A DNA stretch of 64,000 nucleotides from Stenotrophomonas sp. SAU14A_NAIMI4_5 (GTDB lineage: Bacteria; Pseudomonadota; Gammaproteobacteria; Xanthomonadales; Xanthomonadaceae). Shown in pieces: positions 57,974 to 64,000 of the stretch (positions are counted from its first letter, which is position 1; every line of letters begins with the position of its first letter). The stretch is from positions 1,322,777 to 1,386,776 of the forward strand of contig NZ_CP026003.1 in assembly GCF_003086795.1 (NCBI RefSeq), read 5' to 3'. A model generated the notes under the pieces. That model searched no databases. It was not told where the DNA came from and saw only the letters and a program-made list of their open reading frames with translations. Both the position numbers and the translations under genes were made by a program.

Positions 57974-58314
57974 TGGCACATGACAACCATGCACATGACC
58001 ACGCAGCGGGTGGCGAGAGCCACGGCAGCGTCAAGTCCTACCTGATCGGCTTCGTGCTGGCGGTGGTGCTGACCGTCATCCCGTTCTGGGTGGTGATGTC
58101 CGGCGATTTCTCGCGCACCGTCTGCGGTGTGGTGATCGCGGTCACCGCGGTGCTGCAGATGCTGGTCCACCTGGTGTTCTTCCTGCACCTGGACCGCTCT
58201 TCGGAAAGCCGCTGGAACGTCAACGCTGCTGCCTTCACCATCGTGGTGATCGGCATCATCGTGGTCGGCACCCTGTGGGTCATGCACAACATGAACGTGC
58301 ACATGATGCACTGA
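57973..58314 (+). CDS. cyoD: Cytochrome bo3 ubiquinol oxidase subunit IV
   Basis: This 113-residue protein has three transmembrane helices (SYLIGFVLAVVLTVIPFWVV, GVVIAVTAVLQMLVHLVFFL, FTIVVIGIIVVGTLWVMHNM), matching CyoD. It starts at ATG 57973, overlapping the cyoC stop. It also has a His-rich N-terminus ([18 protein letters not shown]). It is the last cyo gene; cyoE (heme o synthase) is not adjacent, so heme o must be supplied from elsewhere. Confidence 0.96.
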   Translation: MAHDNHAHDHAAGGESHGSVKSYLIGFVLAVVLTVIPFWVVMSGDFSRTVCGVVIAVTAVLQMLVHLVFFLHLDRSSESRWNVNAAAFTIVVIGIIVVGTLWVMHNMNVHMMH

Positions 58315-58340
58315 CGTCTTCGCGACGTTGCCACACGCGA

Positions 58341-58368
58341 AAAGGCCGCCCTTCGGGGCGGCCTTTTT
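58341..58368 (+). terminator. Rho-independent terminator of cyoABCD
   Basis: The stem aaaggccgccc / gggcggccttt with a TTCG loop and T5 tail lies 26 bp after the cyoD stop. Confidence 0.94.
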
Positions 58369-58376
58369 GTTTGGGT

Positions 58377-58629
58377 TGACCCGTCCTGAATTGGGTTGAC
58401 ACCTTTTCCCTCTGGAAAAGGAATGTTCAATGAAATCAACAATCAGGCGCAGCCAGCGGGATTACTCGCTGGCCTTCAAGTTATCGGTGGTCGATCAGGT
58501 CGAACGCCGAACGCCCCCACCTGTCCCTTAAAATGCAGACGCCCGATGCGATGCATCGGGCGTCCTTGGCCGCCTGATGGCGGCCGGTTCATCCACCCCG
58601 TAGGTGTCAACCTATGGCAGGACGGGTCA
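58377..58629. mobile_element. Internally deleted IS3-family (IS150-like) element
   Basis: The 253-bp element has 27-bp terminal inverted repeats (58377-58403 and 58603-58629). They share tgacccgtcctg at the tips and ttgacacc at the inner ends. It is flanked by a 3-bp direct repeat ggt, as IS3-family elements make. Inside is the first 24 or so codons of an OrfA transposase and a 12-bp hairpin (gacgcccgatgc / gcatcgggcgtc, 58538-58564) that likely ended the original transposase transcript. The rest of OrfA and OrfB is deleted. It could be mobilised in trans by an intact relative. Confidence 0.85.
58430..58531 (+). pseudogene. Remnant of IS3-family OrfA transposase
   Basis: ATG 58430, preceded by GGAAAAGG, encodes MKSTIRRSQRDYSLAFKLSV, then VDQVERRTPPPVP and a stop. 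The first 24 residues match the helix-turn-helix N-terminus of IS150-type OrfA; after the deletion junction the frame is unrelated. The product would be non-functional for transposition but might still bind the element ends. Confidence 0.8.
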
Positions 58630-58649
58630 GGTGGTGTGGTCGCGGATCG

Positions 58650-58978
58650 GTAGTGCCGGCCGCTGGCCGGCAGTAGATCCACGCCATGCGTGGATGCATC
58701 TTGGGGGTCGGAGCCCTTTCCTGCGGAAAGGGATCCGACCCCTGCGACCTGGTAGATCCACGCCATGCGTGGATGCCTCTTGGGGGTCAGAGCCCTTTCC
58801 TGCGGAAAGGGATCCGACCCCTGCGACCTGGTAGATCCACGCCACGCGTGGATGCATCTTGGGGGGCAGAGCCCTTTCCTGCGGAAAGGGATCCGACCCC
58901 TGCGACCTGGTAGATCCACGCCGTGCGTGGATGCATTTGGGGTCAGAGCCCTTTCCTGCGGAAAGGGATCCGACCCCG
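58650..58978. repeat. SMAG copy and four-unit 79-bp tandem array
   Basis: A GTAG palindrome with core gccggccgctggccggc (58650 onward) is followed by four units starting at 58673, 58752, 58831 and 58910, spaced exactly 79 bp. Each unit joins a GTAG hairpin (gatccacgccatgcgtggat) to a second hairpin (gagccctttcctgcggaaag ending gatccgacccc). The last unit is slightly shorter. Units differ by few bases, implying recent amplification. No gene is seen in this block. Confidence 0.92.
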
Positions 58979-58980
58979 CC

Positions 58981-61038
58981 TTACCCCACCTTGCGCAGGA
59001 ACTCGTCCGGGTCCATCGGCCGGCCCAGGTGATACCCCTGCAGCTGGTCGCAGCCCAGCCCGCTCAGGTACTCCTGCTGCTCGCGCGTTTCCACGCCCTC
59101 GGCCACCACCTGCAGCTGCAGCGACCGCCCCAGCGCCACGATCGACGACACGATGGCCGCGTCTTCGGCGTTCTGCTCCAGGTCGCGCACGAACGCGCGG
59201 TCGATCTTCAGTTCGGTGGCCGGCATGCGCTTCAGGTACAGCAGGCTGGAATAGCCGGTGCCGAAATCATCGATGGAGATGTGTACGCCCATCGCGGTCA
59301 GGTCGTTGAGGATGGCCAGGCTGGCTTCCACGTCCTTCATCGCGGTGGTTTCGGTGATCTCCAGGGTCAGCCGTTCCGGTGCGATCGCATGGCGGGCCAG
59401 CACGTCGCGCACGTTGTCCACCAGCGACGGCGAGGAGAACTGCAGCGGCGACAGGTTCACCGCCATCGTCCATTCCGGGTGGCCCGAATCGTGCCAGGCA
59501 CGCAGCTGCGCGCAGGCCTGGTCCAGCACCCAGTCGCCGATCGGCAGGATCAGCCCGCTGCGCTCGGCGATGGGGATGAACACATCCGGGGCGAGCATGC
59601 CCAGCTCCGGGTGCTCCCAGCGCAGCAGTGCCTCGGCGCCCACCGCGGGCGTGCCGGCGGCGACGAACTTCGGCTGGTAGTGCAGGCGCAGTTCGCCGCG
59701 GTCGGCAGCGCGGCGCAGGTCCTGCAGCAGCCGCAGCTGGCGGTTGGCGCTGACCTGCATCGACGGGGTAAAGAACGTATAGCCATTCCGGCCGCCGTCC
59801 TTGGTGTGGTACATCGCCGCGTCCGCGTGCGCCATCAGTTCGCGCTCGGTGGCGCCGTCGTCCGGGTACAGGGCGATGCCGAGGCTGGCACTGACCTGCA
59901 GCTCGGCGGCGTCGATCAGGAACGGCTCGGCCACGGCGGCGATGATGCGCTCGGCCACGACCACCGCGTCGTCCGGCTCATCCACGGCCAGCACGATCAC
60001 GAACTCATCGCCACCCAGCCGGGCGAAGGTGTCCTGCGGGCGCAGCAGGTTGCTCACGCGCTCGCTCATGCGCACCAGCAGGCGGTCGCCCAGCTGGTGG
60101 CCATAGGCATCGTTGACCGCCTTGAAGCCGTCCAGATCGCAGAACATCACGGCAAGACCGTGGTTGCGGCGGCGCGCCTTCTCGATGGACTGTTCGATGC
60201 GATCCTGCAGCAGCATGCGGTTGGGCAGCTGGGTCAGCGGATCGTGCAGGGCGGCCTGCAGCAGCTTGTCGTTGGCCTTTTCCAGCGACTCGGCCAGCAG
60301 GCCGGTGCGCTCGCGCATCTGGCGGTCGAACAGCGACGCGACCAGGGCGATGCCGATGGTGCCCAGGGTGGTGACGATGACCAGCACCGCCAGCCAGCGG
60401 CTGTCGATGCCGCCGTCGATCACTGCGCCGCAGATGCTGCCATCGGGGAAGCGGGCGGCGGCCATGCCGGTGTAGTGCATGCCGACGATGGCCAGGCCCA
60501 TCACCAGCGAGGCCAGCAGGCGCAGGCGCAGGGTGCGCTCACCTTCCTTGCGCAGGCGGAAGGCGATCCACAGCGCGGCGCCCGCCGCACCGATGGCGAT
60601 CAGGATGGAAGCGATGAACCACAGCGGGTCGTAATCGATGCCCGGCTGCATGCGCATCGCGGTCATGCCCAGGTAGTGCATGGTGGCGATGCCCAGCCCC
60701 ATCAGCACCGCACCGGCCAGCAGGCGGCGGCGCGGCAACTGCGGGCGCGAGACCAGCCACAGCGCATAGGCCGAAGCACAGACCGACACCGCCAGCGAGT
60801 ACAGGGTGATGGCCAGGTCGTAGCCGATCGGGATCGGCAGGTTGAACGCCAGCATGCCCACGAAGTGCATCGACCAGATGCCCAGGCCCATGGCCAGGGC
60901 GCCGCCGGTCAGCCACCACCGGGCCACGCGGCCTTCGGTCGTGGCCAGGCGGCCGGCCATGTCCAGTGCGGTATAGGACGCCAGCATGGCGACCAGCAGC
61001 GAGAAAACAACCAGACTCTGGCTGTAGGTGCCAGTCAT
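58981..61038 (-). CDS. MHYT-GGDEF-EAL c-di-GMP signalling protein
   Basis: This 685-residue inner-membrane protein has an N-terminal MHYT sensor (residues 1-235, motifs MHFVGM at 57, MHYLGM at 120, MHYTGM at 187), proposed to bind copper and sense O2, CO or NO. A GGDEF domain has intact LGGDEF (342-346) and an RxxD product-inhibition site (RPQD, 333-336). The EAL domain has EALLRW (469), NLSPLQF, LEITET, IDDFGTGYSSLLYLKR and VAEGVET intact. Both activities are therefore plausible. It is monocistronic, and its stop abuts the tandem repeat array. Confidence 0.96.
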   Translation of the reverse strand: MTGTYSQSLVVFSLLVAMLASYTALDMAGRLATTEGRVARWWLTGGALAMGLGIWSMHFVGMLAFNLPIPIGYDLAITLYSLAVSVCASAYALWLVSRPQLPRRRLLAGAVLMGLGIATMHYLGMTAMRMQPGIDYDPLWFIASILIAIGAAGAALWIAFRLRKEGERTLRLRLLASLVMGLAIVGMHYTGMAAARFPDGSICGAVIDGGIDSRWLAVLVIVTTLGTIGIALVASLFDRQMRERTGLLAESLEKANDKLLQAALHDPLTQLPNRMLLQDRIEQSIEKARRRNHGLAVMFCDLDGFKAVNDAYGHQLGDRLLVRMSERVSNLLRPQDTFARLGGDEFVIVLAVDEPDDAVVVAERIIAAVAEPFLIDAAELQVSASLGIALYPDDGATERELMAHADAAMYHTKDGGRNGYTFFTPSMQVSANRQLRLLQDLRRAADRGELRLHYQPKFVAAGTPAVGAEALLRWEHPELGMLAPDVFIPIAERSGLILPIGDWVLDQACAQLRAWHDSGHPEWTMAVNLSPLQFSSPSLVDNVRDVLARHAIAPERLTLEITETTAMKDVEASLAILNDLTAMGVHISIDDFGTGYSSLLYLKRMPATELKIDRAFVRDLEQNAEDAAIVSSIVALGRSLQLQVVAEGVETREQQEYLSGLGCDQLQGYHLGRPMDPDEFLRKVG

Positions 61039-61240
61039 TGAACGTCCTTCGGGGGCGGAGTTGGGGGCACGGAGGCGCGGACTATAGCGGCCGCGGGGTA
61101 CTGCACTTTAGTGCATCAAAGTGTGATGTTCATCTCATATTAGGAGATGTCATGACCGGGCCGCCCTCATGCCGGGGTCGCAGCGGCTGCGACTGGGCTC
61201 GGCTATCCTCCTTCACCTCCCCGCACCGAAGTCCTGCCCC

Positions 61241-62620
61241 ATGGCCAAAGCCCGCCTCACTGCCTATGTCTGCAACGAATGCGGCGCCGAGTACAGCAAG
61301 TGGCAGGGACAGTGCACCGAGTGCAACGCCTGGAACTCCTTGTCGGAAATCGTGCTGGAGAGCGCGGCGGCGGCCAAGGCGCCTGCGTCGCGCCGGGCTG
61401 GCTGGGCCGGCAAGATCGACCCGCCGAAGATCACCGCGCTGAAGGACGTCGAGCAGACCGAGCATCGCCGGGTCAGTACCGGCATCGGTGAGTTCGACCG
61501 CGTGCTGGGCGGCGGTCTGGTGGAAGGCGCGGTGGTGCTGGTCGGCGGCGACCCGGGCATCGGCAAGTCCACCCTGCTGCTGCAGGCGGTGGCGAAGATG
61601 GCGGCGGTGCTGCCGGTCCTTTATGTAACCGGCGAAGAGTCGCTGGCCCAGGTGGCCGGCCGCGCGCACCGGCTGGAACTGCCGCTGGATGGGGTCAACG
61701 CGCTGGCCGAGACCGGCGTCGAGTCGATCCTGCAGCACGCGGCCAAGGCCGGCCCGCGGCTGATCGTGGCCGACTCGGTGCAGACCCTGTGGACCGAAAC
61801 GCTGACTGCGGCGCCCGGCTCGGTGAGCCAGGTGCGCGAGAGCGCCGCGCGGCTGGTGCGCTTTGCCAAGGAAACCGGCACCGCCGTGTTCCTGGTCGGT
61901 CACGTGACCAAGGAGGGCGGCATCGCCGGCCCGCGCGTGCTCGAACACATGGTCGACGCCGTGCTCTATTTCGAAGGCGAGAGCGGCAGCCGCTTCCGCC
62001 TGCTGCGCGCGTTCAAGAACCGCTTCGGCGCGGTCAACGAGTTGGGCGTGTTCGCCATGGGCGACAAGGGCCTGAAGGAAGTCTCCAACCCGTCGGCCAT
62101 CTTCCTGTCCGGTGCCAGCACCCATCAGCCGGGCAGCTGCGTGATGGTGACCCGCGAGGGCACCCGGCCGCTGCTGGTGGAAGTGCAGGCGCTGGTCGAT
62201 GCCTCGCCGCTGTCCAACCCGCGCCGTGTCGCCGTTGGCCTGGAACAGAACCGCCTGGCCATGCTGCTGGCGGTGCTGCACCGTCATGGCGGCGTGCTGG
62301 TGGGCGACCAGGACGTGTTCGTCAATGTCGTAGGTGGCATCCGCGTGCAGGAGACCGCCGCCGATCTGCCGGTGCTGCTGGCCGTGCTGTCGTCGCTGCA
62401 GGACCGGCCGCTGGCGGAAAAGACGATCGCCTTCGGCGAGGTCGGCCTGTCGGGCGAGATCCGCCCGGTGCCCAATGGCGAGGACCGCCTGCGCGAGGCG
62501 GCGACCCACGGATTCAAGCGCGCCATCGTGCCCAAGGCCAACGCCCCCAAGGGCGGCACGGTGAAGGGCATGGAAGTGATCGCGGTCGAACGCCTGTCCG
62601 AGGCCATCGACGCCGCGTGA
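61241..62620 (+). CDS. radA: DNA repair protein RadA
   Basis: The product is 459 residues from ATG 61241. The N-terminal zinc finger is CNECGAEYSKWQGQCTEC. The RecA-like ATPase has Walker A GGDPGIGKSTLLLQAV and the RadA signature LLRAFKNRFGAVNELGVFAM (KNRFG). The C-terminal Lon-like domain includes VGGIRVQETAADLPVLLAVL and AFGEVGLSGEIRPV. RadA promotes branch migration during recombinational repair. Farther upstream in-frame starts have no family match. Confidence 0.96.
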   Translation: MAKARLTAYVCNECGAEYSKWQGQCTECNAWNSLSEIVLESAAAAKAPASRRAGWAGKIDPPKITALKDVEQTEHRRVSTGIGEFDRVLGGGLVEGAVVLVGGDPGIGKSTLLLQAVAKMAAVLPVLYVTGEESLAQVAGRAHRLELPLDGVNALAETGVESILQHAAKAGPRLIVADSVQTLWTETLTAAPGSVSQVRESAARLVRFAKETGTAVFLVGHVTKEGGIAGPRVLEHMVDAVLYFEGESGSRFRLLRAFKNRFGAVNELGVFAMGDKGLKEVSNPSAIFLSGASTHQPGSCVMVTREGTRPLLVEVQALVDASPLSNPRRVAVGLEQNRLAMLLAVLHRHGGVLVGDQDVFVNVVGGIRVQETAADLPVLLAVLSSLQDRPLAEKTIAFGEVGLSGEIRPVPNGEDRLREAATHGFKRAIVPKANAPKGGTVKGMEVIAVERLSEAIDAA

Positions 62621-62630
62621 CGCGCGCCCC

Positions 62631-62719
62631 GTAGAGTCGAGCTTGCTCGACTGCTTTTTGTAGAGTCGAGCCATGCTCGACTGGCGATCGAACAGCCGTC
62701 GAGCATGGCTCGACGCTAC
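62631..62719. repeat. SMAG trio between radA and the Hsp90-like gene
   Basis: Copies have cores gagtcgagcttgctcgact (62631 onward), gagtcgagccatgctcgact (about 62660) and the mirror gtcgagcatggctcgac ending in CTAC at 62719. The second and third can form a long hairpin. Confidence 0.88.
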
Positions 62720-62831
62720 AAAAGGCCAAGCGCAGCGTCCGATGCAGTAACGGTCAGCTTCGCTGTGCTAGTTTTCCCGGCTCGACGACGGCGCCTCCTG
62801 GCGCCTTGTGTGGCAAGGAGTAACCGATTTC

Positions 62832-64000
62832 ATGCAGGACCCGACGCTCAGCACCCCCGCCGCCGAAATCCGCCGCGCAGGGGTCGATCTCAATGGACTG
62901 ATGACGGTGCTGGGCAAGCACCTGTATTCCACCCCGATGGTGGCCCTGCGCGAGCTGGTGCAGAACGCGCACGATTCGATCATCCGCCGCCGCCTCGAGC
63001 AGCCGGGCATCGAGCTGCCTTCGCGCATCTCGGTGCAGGTCGATGCCGCCGCCGGCGTGCTGCGCATCACCGATACCGGCGCCGGCCTGACCCGCCAGGA
63101 AATCCACGATTACCTGGCCACCGTCGGCGTCGGCTACACCCGTGGCCTGCGCCAGGGCGGTGATGACCAGGACGGCCTGATCGGCATGTTCGGCCTGGGC
63201 TTCCTCTCGGCCTTCGTGCTGGCGCGCCGGGTGAGCGTGCGCACCACCTCCTACCAGACACCGGAGCTGGGCCACCTGTATGTGTCCAGCAACGCCGAGC
63301 AGTACACGGTGAGCGAAGTGCCGGCGCGCGCCGTCGGCACCGAAGTGGAGCTGGAGCTGCACGCTGATTTCCTGCCGCTGGCCAACGAGGCGCGCCTGTA
63401 CGAGGTGTTGGGCCGCTACTGCGCGCTGCTGTCCGAACCGATCTTCATCGGTGCCGCCGCCGAGGCCCTCAACCCGGAACCGCCGCCGTGGCGCGGGCAG
63501 GGCGAGGTGGCGCTGCACCCGGTGCAGGCGCGTCGCCAGGCGCTGCAGTTCGCCGCGCGGTTCGAGCATGATTTCGAACCCATCGTGACTGTGCCGCTGC
63601 GCGCCGACGCCGACAGCGATGCCACCGGCATGCTGTGGGTGCAGGACGGTGCGACCTACGGCACCAGCGACAACCGCAATCTGTCGGTGTTCGTGCGCGG
63701 CATGCTGCTCGACGACGATGCGCGCGACCTGCTGCCGCCGTGGGCGGGCTTCATCGGCGGGGTGATCGAATCCTCGCGCCTGACCCCGACCGCCAGCCGC
63801 GAGGACCTGCAGCGCGACGACCAGTACCGCGCTGTGCAGCACGCGCTGCTGGAAGCGCTGATCGACGGCCTGGCCGACGTCGCGCGGCAGCAGCCTGAAG
63901 CATGGCGACGCGTGCTGGCCCGCCACAACGAGGCGCTGCTGGGTGCGGCGCTGTGCGATGAGCGCCTGTTCGAGCTGCTGCTGGAACACGTGCGCGTGCC
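62832..64000 (+). CDS. Divergent Hsp90-family (HtpG-like) ATPase, C-terminus missing
   Basis: The frame starts at ATG 62832 (MQDPTLSTPAAEIRRAGVDL) and runs past the right edge; about 389 residues are visible. GHKL ATPase motifs are ALRELVQNAHDSIIRRRLEQ (N-box), ITDTGAGLTRQEIHDYLATV (G1) and GMFGLGFLSAFVLARRVSV (lid/G2). The middle domain is visible to SRLTPTASREDLQRDDQYRA. The N-box reads ELVQNAHDS instead of the ELISNASDA of canonical HtpG, so this is a divergent Hsp90 paralogue. It may be the chaperone of a specific client, to be read from its downstream neighbours. Confidence 0.9.
   Translation, partial: MQDPTLSTPAAEIRRAGVDLNGLMTVLGKHLYSTPMVALRELVQNAHDSIIRRRLEQPGIELPSRISVQVDAAAGVLRITDTGAGLTRQEIHDYLATVGVGYTRGLRQGGDDQDGLIGMFGLGFLSAFVLARRVSVRTTSYQTPELGHLYVSSNAEQYTVSEVPARAVGTEVELELHADFLPLANEARLYEVLGRYCALLSEPIFIGAAAEALNPEPPPWRGQGEVALHPVQARRQALQFAARFEHDFEPIVTVPLRADADSDATGMLWVQDGATYGTSDNRNLSVFVRGMLLDDDARDLLPPWAGFIGGVIESSRLTPTASREDLQRDDQYRAVQHALLEALIDGLADVARQQPEAWRRVLARHNEALLGAALCDERLFELLLEHVRV

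Noticed and set aside
58673..58978. Possible CRISPR array
   Set aside because: The units are near-identical over the full 79 bp, without unique spacers, and no cas genes are present; this is a tandem repeat.

Overview
The window is chromosomal DNA of a GC-rich gammaproteobacterium of the Xanthomonadaceae, most likely Stenotrophomonas (S. maltophilia complex). The support is the gene content and order (minCDE; rplU-rpmA-obgE; murJ-ribF-ileS-lspA-ispH; cyoABCD), the strong G/C third-position bias, and many short intergenic palindromes that start with GTAG and fold into hairpins. These match the REP-like SMAG repeats described for S. maltophilia. The organism call rests on recognition, not on a database search.

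Layout. 1-3007 (minus): a GNAT acetyltransferase, minC, minD (TTG start), minE and a truncated HExxH protein. 3159-4993: a DesK/NarL-type histidine kinase and response regulator. 5225-6772: a SRPBCC/GyrI-like protein and a DUF423 membrane protein. 6899-10873 (minus): a six-gene unit (SPFH protein, ribbon-helix-helix regulator, DUF4177-like protein, secreted hydrolase, PH-like membrane protein, M15 peptidase) with a palindromic operator candidate in front. 11006-20692: housekeeping and metabolic genes (purT, secreted EEP-family enzyme, bpt, EF-hand protein, membrane-fused ECF sigma factor, DUF2007 protein, tesB, crotonase, PCu(A)C copper chaperone, conserved unknown, 4HBT thioesterase). 20692-33521: uvrA, rplU-rpmA-obgE, rpsT, and murJ-ribF-ileS-lspA-ispH. 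33741-39092: M61 peptidase, periplasmic trehalase, two membrane proteins. 39136-43485 (minus): a complete FecI/FecR/TonB-receptor cell-surface signalling set, divergent from an autotransporter (43647-46541) whose passenger begins with a ClpP-like domain. 46616-47732: D-lactate dehydrogenase and tRNA-Thr(CGT).

After the tRNA, about 48.1-51.7 kb is visibly poorer in G/C and holds short unrecognised or immunity-like genes. At least three look broken: two by single-base losses in homopolymers and one Imm8-like gene by an in-frame stop. At 52.1-52.7 kb a small gene is preceded by a strongly folded leader. Then come a secreted hypothetical protein, the cytochrome bo3 operon cyoABCD with unusual His-rich tails, a 253-bp internally deleted IS3-family element, a four-unit 79-bp tandem array, a MHYT-GGDEF-EAL protein, radA, and the start of a divergent Hsp90-family gene that runs off the window.

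The best leads for undescribed biology are the structured leader at 52117-52252, the ClpP-like autotransporter beside a FecIR-type system, the SPFH/RHH operon with its helically phased operator, the membrane-tethered ECF sigma factor, and the decaying immunity-type cluster beside tRNA-Thr.
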